Under the pieces are notes generated by a model that was not told where the DNA came from, did not search any database, and saw nothing but the letters and a program-made list of their open reading frames with translations. Below are positions 17,352 through 25,948 of a DNA stretch of 56,680 nucleotides, piece by piece. Positions within the stretch are counted from its first letter, which is position 1. Every line of letters starts with the position of its first letter. A program made the translations under genes and the position numbers. The DNA lies in assembly GCA_021323535.1 (NCBI GenBank), contig JAJONO010000049.1, positions 1-56,680 of the forward strand, given 5' to 3'. This stretch comes from Bacteroidota bacterium. GTDB taxonomy: Bacteria > Bacteroidota > Bacteroidia > B-17B0 > Aurantibacillaceae.

Positions 17352-18323
17352 ATGACAGAACCGATATTAGTCGAAAATAAGGACCGATTTGTCCTCTTCC
17401 CAATCAAGTACAAAGACATCTGGGAATACTATAAAAAAGCGGAAGCCAGCTTCTGGACCGCCGAAGAAATTGACCTTGCTTCCGATATCGCAGACTGGAA
17501 CAATAAGTTAAATGATAATGAGAAACATTTTATTAAGCATGTATTGGCTTTTTTCGCCGCCAGCGACGGTATCGTAAACGAAAACCTGGCCATTAACTTC
17601 CTTAATGAGGTTCAATACCCTGAAGCCCGCTGTTTCTACGGGTTCCAGATCATGATGGAAAACATCCACTCAGAAACCTACTCTTTATTGATAGATACTT
17701 ATATTAAAGATCCGGTTGAAAAGGACCGCCTTTTACATGCCGTGGATACCGTTCCATGTGTTGGTGAGAAAGCGGAGTGGGCCCTTCGCTGGATCAATAA
17801 CGGATCGTTTGCCGAGCGTCTTATCGCTTTCGCGGCCGTTGAAGGTATATTCTTTTCAGGATCGTTCTGCTCGATCTTCTGGCTCAAAAAACGTGGCTTA
17901 ATGCCGGGTCTGAGCTTCAGCAACGAACTTATCAGCCGCGACGAAGGCCTGCATTGCGATTTCGCCTGCATGCTTTACACGCACCATGTAAAAAACCAAT
18001 TACCAAAGGAACAGGTTACCAAAATCATTGTTGATGCAGTGAGCATTGAGAAGAAATTCGTGGTAGACGCTATCCCGGTAAAATTAATAGGAATGAATTC
18101 TGATCTCATGTGCCAGTACATTGAATTTTGTGCCGACCGCTTATTAGCGGCACTGGGATGCAGTAAATACTTCAACGCCTCAAATCCATTTGATTTTATG
18201 GAAATGATCTCGTTGCAGGGTAAAACCAACTTCTTCGAAAAACGTGTGGCAGAATACCAGAAAGCCGGCGTTATGGGTAAGAGCGAGGAAAATAATGTGT
18301 TTAAACTGGATGAAGATTTCTAG
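17352..18323 (+). CDS. nrdB: class Ia ribonucleoside-diphosphate reductase, small subunit
   Basis: Radical-generating subunit of ribonucleotide reductase, 323 residues. By alignment of motifs with the mouse R2 protein, the di-iron ligands are D45, E103, H106, E164, E198 and H201, and Y110 (in ENIHSETY) is the radical tyrosine. The segments EARCFYGFQ and [11 protein letters not shown] are near-identical to eukaryotic R2, the usual type in Bacteroidota. The C-terminus NVFKLDEDF is the tail that docks on the large subunit. nrdA follows 310 bp downstream on the same strand. The enzyme reduces NDPs to dNDPs for DNA synthesis in aerobic cells. Confidence 0.96.
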   Translation: MTEPILVENKDRFVLFPIKYKDIWEYYKKAEASFWTAEEIDLASDIADWNNKLNDNEKHFIKHVLAFFAASDGIVNENLAINFLNEVQYPEARCFYGFQIMMENIHSETYSLLIDTYIKDPVEKDRLLHAVDTVPCVGEKAEWALRWINNGSFAERLIAFAAVEGIFFSGSFCSIFWLKKRGLMPGLSFSNELISRDEGLHCDFACMLYTHHVKNQLPKEQVTKIIVDAVSIEKKFVVDAIPVKLIGMNSDLMCQYIEFCADRLLAALGCSKYFNASNPFDFMEMISLQGKTNFFEKRVAEYQKAGVMGKSEENNVFKLDEDF

Positions 18324-18633
18324 TTTAACATTGGTCGGTTAAAAAACCAACTTCAACTTTAGTGGCTTTAAATTGGGCCGGAACTTATATCCGGCATAGG
18401 ATTTTCAGCCTCTAAACCTAAAAAGGGGAACTAAAAACTAATTAACCACCAGATTGTTGAAATGTTAAGAAAGTACAAAACCGGAACCGCTAAAAGTGGT
18501 AGTAACTTGTAAGTCCGGACCTGTACCAAAGTAAAAAGGGAACTAAAGAATAAAAGAACCAGAACACTGAAGTAGATCAAAGATCACTTCAGTGTAAATT
18601 AAAAAACTCAAAAAACTAAAAAACCCAAGGCGT
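18324..18633 (+). other. structured nrdB-nrdA spacer
   Basis: Non-coding. It contains a GCCGGA/TCCGGC hairpin (18377-18395), a small ACCGC/GTGGT hairpin (18486-18500), the palindrome GTCCGGAC (18513-18520) and a strong hairpin at 18564-18595. The string AAAAAGGG(G)AACTAAA occurs twice, each after a CCGGA-containing palindrome, suggesting a degenerate tandem unit. No -7 box is seen, so nrdA is probably co-transcribed with nrdB. Confidence 0.55.
18564..18595 (+). promoter_or_regulatory. strong hairpin upstream of nrdA
   Basis: ACACTGAAGT and ACTTCAGTGT form a perfect 10-bp stem, continued past a 1-nt bulge by GATC/GATC around an AAA loop. No T-run follows, so it is not a normal terminator. It ends 38 nt before the nrdA ATG and could act on mRNA stability, attenuation or nrdA/nrdB stoichiometry. 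Confidence 0.6.
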
Positions 18634-21051
18634 ATGTTCGTAGTAAAAAGAGATGGCACCCGCGAGACAGTGAAGTTCGACAAGATCACTGCACGCGTAC
18701 AAAAACTAAGCTATAGCTTAGATCCCACCCATGTAGATCCGATACAGGTGGCTAAAAAAGTAATTGACGGCGTTTATGACGGCGTTACAACAAGCGAGCT
18801 GGATAACCTGGCTGCTGAAACGGCAGCTTCTCTTACGGTCCGACACCCTGATTACGCACAGTTGGCGTCGCGCATCGCAGTGAGCAACCTTCATAAGAAT
18901 ACGATCAAGAGTTTCTCGAAAACCATCGAGGCGCTTTATCACTATATCGATCCTAAAACAGATCTGCCTGCTTCACTTATTGCAGACGATGTTTACCAGA
19001 TCGTAATGGACAATGCGCATACGCTCGATTCATCTATCATTTACGACCGCGATTTTGGCTATGATTACTTTGGGTTTAAAACGCTGGAGCGCTCGTATCT
19101 CTTAAAGATGAACGCTAAAGTAGCCGAACGTCCGCAACACATGCTTATGCGTGTTGCTGTAGGTATCCACAAAAACGACATTGAGTCTGCCATCCGCACT
19201 TACAACTTAATGAGCGAACGCTGGTTTACACACGCTACGCCAACATTATTCAACGCCGGAACTCCAAAACCTCAGATGAGCTCTTGTTTCCTTTTACAGG
19301 TGAAAGAAGACAGTATCGACGGTATTTACGATACACTTAAACAATGCGCTAAAATTTCTCAGAGCGCAGGTGGTATCGGTATCAATATTCACAACGTTCG
19401 CGCTACAGGTTCTTATATCAAAGGAACGAACGGAACCAGCAACGGTATCATTCCAATGCTGAAAGTATACAATGAAACTGCACGTTACGTGGATCAGGGT
19501 GGTGGAAAACGTAAAGGTTCCATTGCAGTTTATCTCGAGCCATGGCATGCCGATATTTATGATTTCCTCGACATCCGTAAAAATCACGGTAAAGAAGAAA
19601 TGCGCGCGCGTGATCTTTTCACTGCTCTCTGGATCCCGGATCTTTTCATGAAGCGTGTTGAAGCTGAAGGTGACTGGAGCTTAATGTGTCCTAACGAGTG
19701 TCCTGGCCTGAGCGATTGCCACAGTGAAGCATTCGAAAAATTATATACAAAATACGAATCAGAAGGAAAATTCCGCAAACAAATCAAAGCCCGTGAACTT
19801 TGGGCGGCGATCATCGAAGCGCAAATCGAAACCGGAAATCCTTATATGTTATTCAAAGATGCTGCGAACTCAAAATCAAATCAGCAAAATTTAGGAACTA
19901 TTAAATCATCTAACTTATGTACAGAAATTATCGAGTACACAAGTAAAGATGAGGTGGCAGTTTGTAACCTGGCTTCTATTGCTCTTCCACGTTTTGTAGA
20001 TGAGAAAACAGGAACCTTCGATCACAACAGATTATTCGAAATTACTTACGTTGCTACGAAAAACTTAAACAAAATTATTGATCGTAATTACTATCCGATT
20101 CCTGAAGCACGCAATTCAAACATGCGTCACCGTCCTATCGGATTAGGTGTACAAGGATTGGCAGATGCGTTCATCTTAATGCGTTTCCCTTTCGATAGCG
20201 AAGAAGCGAAAAAATTAAACGCCGAAATTTTCGAAACCATTTATTATGCTGCATTAACAGCAAGTAAAGATCTGGCGAAAATTGAAGGAGCTTACGAAAG
20301 CTACCAGGGATCGCCAATTTCAAAAGGTGTGTTCCAGCACGATATGTGGAACGTTACTCCAAGCTCACGCTGGGAGTGGGATACACTTCGCGAAGAGATC
20401 TTAAAATACGGGGTGCGTAACAGCTTATTGTTAGCGCCAATGCCAACGGCAAGCACATCCCAGATCTTAGGAAACAACGAATGTTTCGAGCCATATACCA
20501 GCAACATTTACACGCGCCGTGTATTAAGCGGTGAGTTCGTGGTGGTGAACAAACACTTATTACGTGACTTAGTAAAACTTGGAATCTGGAACGACGGATT
20601 AAAAAATAAAATTATCGCGGCTAATGGTTCGGTGCAAAACATCAACGAGATCCCTGCTAACATCAAAGAACTTTACAAAACAGTTTGGGAAATTAAACAG
20701 CGTACCATTATTGACATGGCGGCTGATCGTGGTGCGTTCATTGACCAATCGCAGTCACTCAATTTATTTATCCAGGATGCCAACTTCGCGAAGATGAGCT
20801 CGGCTCACTTCTACGCCTGGAAAAAAGGATTAAAAACCGGTATGTATTATTTACGTACAAAAGCGGCGGCCGACGCTATCAAGTTTACAGTTGACCAGGA
20901 TGCATTACAGCAGCCTGCACAAATTCTTGGTAACGAAGATCAACTTCTTGTTGACAGAGGACAAAGCCACGTATTAACTTACGAAGAGCAACAAGCGCAA
21001 TTAAGTTGCAGCTTAGACAATCCTGAAGATTGTATTGCCTGCGGATCGTAA
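18634..21051 (+). CDS. nrdA: class Ia ribonucleoside-diphosphate reductase, large subunit
   Basis: Catalytic subunit of 805 residues, matching eukaryote-type R1. An N-terminal ATP-cone (about 1-90, [21 protein letters not shown]) gives allosteric activity control. The catalytic barrel holds the redox cysteine in MSSCFLL, the N-x-C-x-E active-site motif in SSNLCTEI, the partner cysteine in [11 protein letters not shown], and the radical-transfer tyrosine pair in MYYLRT. The C-terminal tail [14 protein letters not shown] holds the CxxC that is re-reduced by thioredoxin. The substrates are NDPs; the partner is NrdB upstream. A terminator follows at 21123. Confidence 0.96.
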   Translation: MFVVKRDGTRETVKFDKITARVQKLSYSLDPTHVDPIQVAKKVIDGVYDGVTTSELDNLAAETAASLTVRHPDYAQLASRIAVSNLHKNTIKSFSKTIEALYHYIDPKTDLPASLIADDVYQIVMDNAHTLDSSIIYDRDFGYDYFGFKTLERSYLLKMNAKVAERPQHMLMRVAVGIHKNDIESAIRTYNLMSERWFTHATPTLFNAGTPKPQMSSCFLLQVKEDSIDGIYDTLKQCAKISQSAGGIGINIHNVRATGSYIKGTNGTSNGIIPMLKVYNETARYVDQGGGKRKGSIAVYLEPWHADIYDFLDIRKNHGKEEMRARDLFTALWIPDLFMKRVEAEGDWSLMCPNECPGLSDCHSEAFEKLYTKYESEGKFRKQIKARELWAAIIEAQIETGNPYMLFKDAANSKSNQQNLGTIKSSNLCTEIIEYTSKDEVAVCNLASIALPRFVDEKTGTFDHNRLFEITYVATKNLNKIIDRNYYPIPEARNSNMRHRPIGLGVQGLADAFILMRFPFDSEEAKKLNAEIFETIYYAALTASKDLAKIEGAYESYQGSPISKGVFQHDMWNVTPSSRWEWDTLREEILKYGVRNSLLLAPMPTASTSQILGNNECFEPYTSNIYTRRVLSGEFVVVNKHLLRDLVKLGIWNDGLKNKIIAANGSVQNINEIPANIKELYKTVWEIKQRTIIDMAADRGAFIDQSQSLNLFIQDANFAKMSSAHFYAWKKGLKTGMYYLRTKAAADAIKFTVDQDALQQPAQILGNEDQLLVDRGQSHVLTYEEQQAQLSCSLDNPEDCIACGS

Positions 21052-21054
21052 TTG

Positions 21055-21110
21055 TGTCACTTCGAGCGCGTCACGCTGAGCGTAGTCGAAGCGCGAGAAG
21101 CGGTACTGAC
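21055..21110. repeat. dispersed TGTCACTTCGAGCG repeat, copy 1
   Basis: Starts 3 nt after the nrdA stop. Carries TGTCACTTCGAGCGCGTCAC, GCTGAGCGTAGTCGAA and GCGAGAAGC. Copies 2 (22381) and 3 (37614) share these words. An open frame from TTG 21052 is only this repeat plus the next ones and is not a gene. Confidence 0.8.
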
Positions 21111-21122
21111 AAAACAAATACT

Positions 21123-21153
21123 AACCTCTCTGGGAAATCAGGGAGGTTTTTTT
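21123..21153 (+). terminator. intrinsic terminator of nrdA
   Basis: AACCTCTCT and AGGGAGGTT form a 9-bp stem with one G-T pair and an 8-nt loop, followed by a run of T. It lies ~70 nt after the nrdA stop, beyond repeat copy 1. Confidence 0.8.
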
Positions 21154-21165
21154 GTTACTCTAACT

Positions 21166-21264
21166 TTTAACCACAAAGGCGCGCAAAGGATTCACAAAGT
21201 GACACAAGGGAATATCATCAGCTTAGTGCAACTTTGTGAAGATCTCTCGGTCACTTTGAGGTTA
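21166..21264. repeat. palindromic CACAAAGG-type repeat
   Basis: Nested inverted arms: TTCACAAAGT with ACTTTGTGAA (perfect 10 bp), and outer TAACCACAAAG with CTTTGAGGTTA. Related in wording to the element at 43340-43409. Confidence 0.65.
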
Positions 21265-21361
21265 GAAAACAGGGGAGGAGCATCCGTATTTTTACTGAAA
21301 ACCATCCGTGTTTTTACGTACTGAGCTTTTTAAGAACTAAGTTTTGTATAATTTCATTCGT

Positions 21362-21628
21362 ATGAAGCACACGAAACTTATTTTAGCCTTATGTCTTGTT
21401 GTAGTCTCGTTATTTGTTATTTCAAAGACCGACCGTCGTTTTAATTCCGCTTATGAACTAACAACAACAGAAACCTCCGTTTACATTTGCGACAGCGAAA
21501 GCGCGTATGCCTATCATGGAAAATCGACTTGCGGAGGTTTGAAAAGATGCAAGCAGGAAGTACTGAAAGTAACAAAGACCGACGCGGTAAATAAATACGG
21601 CAGGCAGGCTTGTAAGATGTGTTATTGA
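21362..21628 (+). CDS. small exported cysteine-rich protein
   Basis: 88 residues from ATG 21362. An uncleaved anchor or signal peptide (HTKLILALCLVVVSLFVIS) is followed by a compact domain: VYICDSESAYAYHGKSTCGG, then LKRCKQEVLKVTKTDA, then GRQACKMCY. The spaced Cys/His set (C, H, C, C, C, C) looks like a small zinc-binding module seen in short Bacteroidota proteins, sometimes attached to nucleases. Function is unknown. An upstream start at 21344 is possible but adds nothing. Confidence 0.7.
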   Translation: MKHTKLILALCLVVVSLFVISKTDRRFNSAYELTTTETSVYICDSESAYAYHGKSTCGGLKRCKQEVLKVTKTDAVNKYGRQACKMCY

Positions 21629-21672
21629 GCGGATGTCATTTTGATTCTGTTATACTTTCATTTACCTTTATT

Positions 21673-21680
21673 TATATTTG
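21673..21680 (+). promoter_or_regulatory. -7 promoter element of the 21694 gene
   Basis: TATATTTG, a perfect TAnnTTTG, 13 nt before the GTG start codon at 21694. No upstream TTTG at normal spacing. Confidence 0.35.
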
Positions 21681-21693
21681 TGATTGAACGAAA

Positions 21694-22362
21694 GTGAAAG
21701 TTTCTAGAATAATATTTATTTTCATCTCTCTTACTTTCTGTTCTTTTTTATCAATTACAAAATCCGACCTCGCCCGCGAAAACCTCCAAGGCAAGGTCAA
21801 AATGGTTGTAGAGTATGGGTATTATGAGGAGATTGACAAGGCACATTTGTCTATGATCACCGTGTCTAAGTATAATCAAAAAGGAAATCATGTTGAGACG
21901 TCGTACTTAAAGTCAGACAGTAGCTTAATGTCTAAAGCTGAAGCGCATCATTTACCAAACGGAGAAATTCGTAGTACTCATACCGTGCACAGTGAGGGCG
22001 AACATGATCTGGTACATAATCACAAGTACGATAAGAATTCTAACCGGATTGAAACAACAACTCTTAATAAGGAAGGAAAAGTGCAGACGGTGTTTCGTTA
22101 TACCTACAACGAAAAAGATCAGTTGATACAAGATGTCAGCGGTCCTCCCGGAGCTCCTGCCTTTCAGTTAAATTATTCTTATAACGATGCGGGCAATCTT
22201 GCCGAGATGAAAGAACTGGACCTGAAAACAAAAAAACCAGGCATGCACGTCTTTTATAAATATAAAGAGTTCGATAAAGAAAATAACTGGACACTTCGTG
22301 AAGATAGCATCAATGTGAAATCAAAGTGTTATACAATAAGGAGGATAGAGTATTTTCAGTAA
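21694..22362 (+). CDS. secreted RHS/YD-like repeat protein of unknown function
   Basis: 222 residues from a GTG start supported by the adjacent -7 box. The signal peptide (VSRIIFIFISLTFCSFLSI) is followed by short beta-hairpin repeats of the YD/RHS style (YNQKGNHVETSYLKSDSS, YDKNSNRIETTTLNKEGK, YNEKDQLIQDVS, YNDAGNLAEMKELD). Similar short periplasmic proteins occur widely in Bacteroidota. It is far too short to be an RHS toxin shell. Function is unknown. Confidence 0.7.
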   Translation: MKVSRIIFIFISLTFCSFLSITKSDLARENLQGKVKMVVEYGYYEEIDKAHLSMITVSKYNQKGNHVETSYLKSDSSLMSKAEAHHLPNGEIRSTHTVHSEGEHDLVHNHKYDKNSNRIETTTLNKEGKVQTVFRYTYNEKDQLIQDVSGPPGAPAFQLNYSYNDAGNLAEMKELDLKTKKPGMHVFYKYKEFDKENNWTLREDSINVKSKCYTIRRIEYFQ

Positions 22363-22380
22363 TAATATTAAAACATAGTA

Positions 22381-22444
22381 TGTCACTTCGAGCGCGTCAC
22401 CCTGAGCGCACCCTGAGCGTAGTCGAAGGGCGAGAAGCTGCACA
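22381..22444. repeat. dispersed TGTCACTTCGAGCG repeat, copy 2
   Basis: The same words as copy 1, plus an internal tandem duplication of CACCCTGAGCG. It lies just before the broken AlkB-like gene. Confidence 0.8.
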
Positions 22445-22460
22445 CACTACAGATTGAAAA

Positions 22461-22875
22461 ATGACTGGCATAACATATATAGAAACTTTTATCCCTAACC
22501 CCTCAGATCTCTTCAAAAAACTAAACGATGATGTGAACTGGGACAGCCGCATGCATGCCCGTAAAACAGCGAGCTACGGCGTAGCCTATAATTATTCGCA
22601 GATCAGTTATCCCTTCCAGGAAATGTTACCTGAACTTTCGGAGCTCTGTAAAAAAGTAAATGATACGATTGGTTTCTGTCATCATTTCTCTCGGAGAAAC
22701 ACGAACACTTCGTTTTAAAAACATGGCTGACGAGAATATTCAAAACGATTTTCTTCTTCCTTCAGGTTCGTTGGTGTACATGACGCAACAGGTTCAGAAA
22801 GAGTGGAAACATGCAATTCCTTCTTCTGAAACAGAGATGGCGAGGATGAGTTTGACTTTTAGGAGAATGAAGTAA
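22461..22875 (+). pseudogene. AlkB-like 2OG-Fe(II) dioxygenase, internally deleted and frameshifted
   Basis: Two frames make one broken protein. The first (22461-22718) reads ITYIETFIPNPSDLFKKLND and YGVAYNYSQISYPFQEMLPE, an AlkB-like N-terminus. Near 22675 the sense shifts to a second frame reading VIISLGETRTLRFKN, LLPSGSLVYMTQQVQKEWKH and RMSLTFRRMK, the AlkB C-terminus. By family knowledge about 50-60 residues that should lie between TIGF and VIISLG, including the HxD iron-binding motif, are missing. Only the distal His and the 2OG-binding Arg remain. The product would be inactive, so this is a deletion pseudogene of a DNA/RNA repair-type demethylase. Confidence 0.85.
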
Positions 22876-22914
22876 AGGGTCACTCTTAACATCGATAGGA
22901 ACACGATTACTTGA

Positions 22915-23092
22915 ATTTTTTTAACACAAAGGCGCCTCGCTTCCGCAAAGTCTTGATAATTATCGGAGCACAGAGGTTCATAAAGCGGTGTGTAAAATAA
23001 AGTGCGTTTCAGCTTACGCGAAAAACAAGGGTCACAAAGCTAAGCCGGACTTCTTTCTTTGCTGAACCTTGCGTAAACCTTTGCTGAACTTT
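22915..23092. repeat. degenerate CACAAAGG/GCGAAAC-type repeat remnants
   Basis: Contains TTAACACAAAGGCGCC, GGGTCACAAAGCTAAG and CTTTGCTGAACCTTGCG, then TTTGCTGAACTTTGCG. These are decayed copies of the family at 21166 and 43340. There is no gene; a GTG at 23095 opens a frame, but repeat DNA precedes it directly. Confidence 0.5.
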
Positions 23093-23160
23093 GCGTGAAA
23101 CGTATTCTCGAAATTAGTGGCACTTTCGGCGATGAAATTTTTATTACATTCGTCCTGATC

Positions 23161-24210
23161 TTGAAAGAATATTTCCAAATATTGGGTCTCCCCGAAACCG
23201 CCGACATTGGCCAAATCAAAAAAGCTTACCGCGACAAAGCAAAGAAGTATCATCCTGATTTTAATAAGGAGCCGGGAGCACAGCAAAAATTTATTGAGGT
23301 AACACAGGCTTATGATATTCTTCTTGATTATAAGTCAGGAAAATTCGTAAAAAAAGCATTCGCTAAAACTTCTTATACTCAAAGTACGAGTAAAGAAGAA
23401 ATTAAGCGACGAAAAAAAGAAGCGGCAATGAAACGTGCGCAGGAATTCGCTGAGATGCGATTCAGGGAGTTTTCCAAGACAGATTATTATAAAGTAGGAA
23501 ACGCCATGGAAGTGCTGATGAATCATTTTCTGTTTTTGCTTGGAATTTTTTTATATACAGTATTGCCGTTTATAATGTACGCTTATGGTGGCGCAGGAGC
23601 AGTAATTGGCGCTGTTGTTACCGCGGTAATTTCAATTCCAATCACATGGCCGGCTTTAAAAAATTTCAATCAGTTATGGGGAGAAGAGTTTGTTGAAGCG
23701 ATAAAAATTTTTCTGAAAAATAAAGTGATACAAGGGTTGCTGCTTTCAGCGTTAAATATATTGGTTTATTCCTGCTTTGCATTTAATACCGCAATTCCTA
23801 CGAGTGCCATCAATTTTATTTTTACGGTAGCCATGTTCGGTACTTTAGTATTCACTATTGTAAGGGAAAGAAACAATAAGTTTGTATTATCTTTTATTTA
23901 CGCGCCCGCTATTATTAATGCGTTCTTTCTTGTAAACTATACTTTAAGTTTTTTTCCTCAGAAAGAAACACATCACTATGAGAAATTCAGTATGGTTTCA
24001 GTTGGATCGCGTAGAGGCGATATTATTGGTGTTAATCTTTATCTTGATTCCGCAAAATATGAGGGGTATTATGGAGTCACCTATTTCCACGATAGATTTA
24101 CCGCTGAAATGCATCGTTGTGTAGAATACACTTTTAAAACAGGCATCTTCGGAATGCGCGTTTTAAAGAATCATGAATTCGTGAAATGTAAAACCGATTC
24201 TCTGAAATGA
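23161..24210 (+). CDS. J-domain membrane protein
   Basis: 349 residues from TTG 23161. That start makes the protein begin KEYFQILGLPETADIGQIKK, the proper edge of a J domain; the longer frame from GTG 23095 adds unrelated residues. The J domain (about 1-65) has the HPD motif (KKYHPDFN) needed to stimulate DnaK-type chaperones. A charged helix follows, then about five hydrophobic segments (FLFLLGIFLYTVLPFIMYAY, AVIGAVVTAVISIPI and others) and a ~100-residue C-terminal domain. It may recruit Hsp70 to the membrane. The client is unknown. Confidence 0.8.
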   Translation: MKEYFQILGLPETADIGQIKKAYRDKAKKYHPDFNKEPGAQQKFIEVTQAYDILLDYKSGKFVKKAFAKTSYTQSTSKEEIKRRKKEAAMKRAQEFAEMRFREFSKTDYYKVGNAMEVLMNHFLFLLGIFLYTVLPFIMYAYGGAGAVIGAVVTAVISIPITWPALKNFNQLWGEEFVEAIKIFLKNKVIQGLLLSALNILVYSCFAFNTAIPTSAINFIFTVAMFGTLVFTIVRERNNKFVLSFIYAPAIINAFFLVNYTLSFFPQKETHHYEKFSMVSVGSRRGDIIGVNLYLDSAKYEGYYGVTYFHDRFTAEMHRCVEYTFKTGIFGMRVLKNHEFVKCKTDSLK

Positions 24211-24226
24211 TAAATTTTGAGTGCAA

Positions 24227-24281
24227 AATGTTGAATGGGTACAATCGTTCATTTAACATTTAGAATTTATAATTCAACATT
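24227..24281. repeat. inverted repeat between convergent genes
   Basis: Perfect 10-bp arms AATGTTGAAT (24227-24236) and ATTCAACATT (24272-24281). It overlaps the stop codon of the acetyltransferase gene on the minus strand and may serve as a shared transcript end. Confidence 0.6.
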
Positions 24282-24753
24282 ATAAAACTTTAGTCATATT
24301 AATAAAATGACAAGGAATCTTTGTGTCGAGCTCTTTTGGTAATGGAGTGGTTCCGTTTTCGGCGTAACCAACCATGCGATAAAACGGCGGTAATTCTTTT
24401 CGTACACTCAAAATTTGAATGTCCATAAATTTAGCACCTTTCTCCCTCGCAAAATTTTCTGCTTCCTGGATGAGTTTAAATCCAAGTTTTTTTCCCTGGT
24501 GATCAGGATGAACCGCCAGCATTCCAAAATAAGAACGCTCGCCTCTCAGTTCAACATAAATAGAGGCGACAATTTTGTTTTCTTCTTCGGCTATTATAAA
24601 GTATCCCTTCGCGAATCTTTTTTCAAGATCGGTTTCATCGGTACGTTCGTCATCTTTAATGTAATGCTCCACTTCGTAGGCTTTGTTAATCACAGCCTTT
24701 AAAGCGACAATATCCTGCTTCTCTGCTAATCGTATGTGTGATGTGGTTTCCAA
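24280..24753 (-). CDS. GNAT-family N-acetyltransferase
   Basis: 157 residues from TTG 24753. The longer frame to 24825 would run through promoter and repeat DNA. Acetyl-CoA-binding motif A is clear: YFGMLAVHPDHQGKKLGFKLIQEAE. The N-terminus ETTSHIRLAEKQDIVALKAVI and the C-terminal GYAENGTTPLP complete a single GNAT fold. The substrate cannot be inferred. A perfect -7 box lies 7 nt upstream of the TTG, which supports this start. Confidence 0.85.
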   Translation of the reverse strand: METTSHIRLAEKQDIVALKAVINKAYEVEHYIKDDERTDETDLEKRFAKGYFIIAEEENKIVASIYVELRGERSYFGMLAVHPDHQGKKLGFKLIQEAENFAREKGAKFMDIQILSVRKELPPFYRMVGYAENGTTPLPKELDTKIPCHFINMTKVL

Positions 24754-24760
24754 TGCGGGA

Positions 24761-24768
24761 CAAAGATA
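24761..24768 (-). promoter_or_regulatory. -7 promoter element of the GNAT gene
   Basis: TATCTTTG on the minus strand, ending 7 nt before TTG 24753. It predicts a start of transcription at or next to the start codon and rules against the longer frame. Confidence 0.45.
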
Positions 24769-24928
24769 AGAAAATGACAAAGGATAAATTACTAATGATT
24801 TATGATTCTTAGCACATTTTACCATTTATTTGAATTTGTAAGCCACATGCAGTACGCTAAATGCCTTTAGGTATAAAGTGCGTTTTTTTGAGATTGTTCC
24901 TGAGCTATATTTAAAATAAATACTGGTT

Positions 24929-25390
24929 ATGAAAAAGAGTTTATTTTGTCTTCTTTTTATCCTGAATCATATGGTGTCAAAATCGCAATCGGCGGTTTCT
25001 CTGGATTTTGATGTCATACAACGTTACACATATTATAACAGTAGGTTCGGCTCTGCTCCATATATGATCAATGACATGTTTGACTATAATAATTTTCTTT
25101 ACAGGATGGAAGGAATCTATCCCCCCGAATGTAAAATAGATTTTGATAGTTATATGTTGGTGATTGTGCATATTAAAACACAACGTGGTGGCAGTTCGGT
25201 GCAATCTGTCAGCGAAACCAATACCTCTCTGCAAATTAAATTCAGTACATATGGCTCAATGCATTACGATCCTGAGGAAGGTGAGTATAATTGTCACGTT
25301 ATAAAAGTGAAGAAATCAACCTTGCCTATAGAAGTTGTTGTGAGTTCAAAAGTCAGTCCGTTCGACGGGACCTATCATCCAGGTTATTAG
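24929..25390 (+). CDS. secreted protein of unknown function, possibly PrcB-like
   Basis: 153 residues with a signal peptide (KKSLFCLLFILNHMVSKSQS). The mature part has the pattern IDFDSYMLVIVHIKTQRGGS, SVQSVSETNTSLQIKF, then CHVIKVKKSTLPIEVVVSSK, a beta-rich layout that recalls PrcB C-terminal domains. The resemblance is weak. A near-consensus -7 (TATATTTA, 24906) lies upstream. Function is unknown. Confidence 0.6.
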   Translation: MKKSLFCLLFILNHMVSKSQSAVSLDFDVIQRYTYYNSRFGSAPYMINDMFDYNNFLYRMEGIYPPECKIDFDSYMLVIVHIKTQRGGSSVQSVSETNTSLQIKFSTYGSMHYDPEEGEYNCHVIKVKKSTLPIEVVVSSKVSPFDGTYHPGY

Positions 25391-25453
25391 CCCAGCGGAT
25401 CTTTCTAAGTTACATCCTATCGCAGAATAGTAAAAAAGCGTTAAAATCTAATT

Positions 25454-25484
25454 TTTGGCACAACACGTGTAATTACTATCTTTA
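25454..25484 (+). promoter_or_regulatory. promoter of the 25500 gene
   Basis: TTTG (25454-25457), 19 bp, TATCTTTA (25477-25484), one mismatch from the -7 consensus. The predicted leader is ~10 nt. Confidence 0.5.
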
Positions 25485-25499
25485 ATTAAACGTAACAAC

Positions 25500-25889
25500 A
25501 TGAAAAATTTAATTTTAATACTACTCACCTGCTTATCCATCAGTGTTTTTGCACAGAAGAAAAAAAATCTTCCCGAAACATTTTATACCTGCTGGGCCGC
25601 TGCTTATGAAGAAGATGATCAAAAGGCAAATACCAAAGTTTATCGCCAGTGTGATTTCAAAAATTTTAAACCCAGTTTTTACAGGCAACGTTTCGTGTTT
25701 AAGAAAGACGGAACCTGCCAGGTGCTTATGATCGGCGAAACCGACGCGCATTATTTCCTGGATTGTAAATGGACCTACAACAAAAAGAAAGGTCTTGTTG
25801 CGATCACGGAAACAACAAAAAAACTGGAAATAGTGTTCCAGGTATTGTCTTCAGACGCTGAAGTGCTCAAAGTTAAAATGCTGAAGTAA
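25500..25889 (+). CDS. small secreted lipocalin-like protein of unknown function
   Basis: 129 residues with a clear signal peptide (KNLILILLTCLSISVFAQ). The mature domain alternates short beta strands (YRQRFVFKKDGTCQVLMIG, YFLDCKWTYNKKKGLVAI, KKLEIVFQVLSSDAEVLKVK), a layout common in small lipocalin-like Bacteroidota proteins. There are no catalytic motifs. It has its own promoter, and the phosphatase gene follows 59 bp downstream. Confidence 0.65.
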   Translation: MKNLILILLTCLSISVFAQKKKNLPETFYTCWAAAYEEDDQKANTKVYRQCDFKNFKPSFYRQRFVFKKDGTCQVLMIGETDAHYFLDCKWTYNKKKGLVAITETTKKLEIVFQVLSSDAEVLKVKMLK

Positions 25890-25948
25890 TTTAGAGGCTA
25901 AATGAGATAGATGATAGGTTTGTAAAAATCTGTATCTTTAAATCCTCA

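Noticed and set aside
21052-21324. Open frame of 90 codons starting with TTG right after nrdA
   Set aside because: It consists of a dispersed repeat, the nrdA terminator and a palindromic repeat; no protein-like features.
22660-22875. Separate 71-residue gene
   Set aside because: It is the C-terminal part of the AlkB-like pseudogene; its N-terminus is only the shifted frame.
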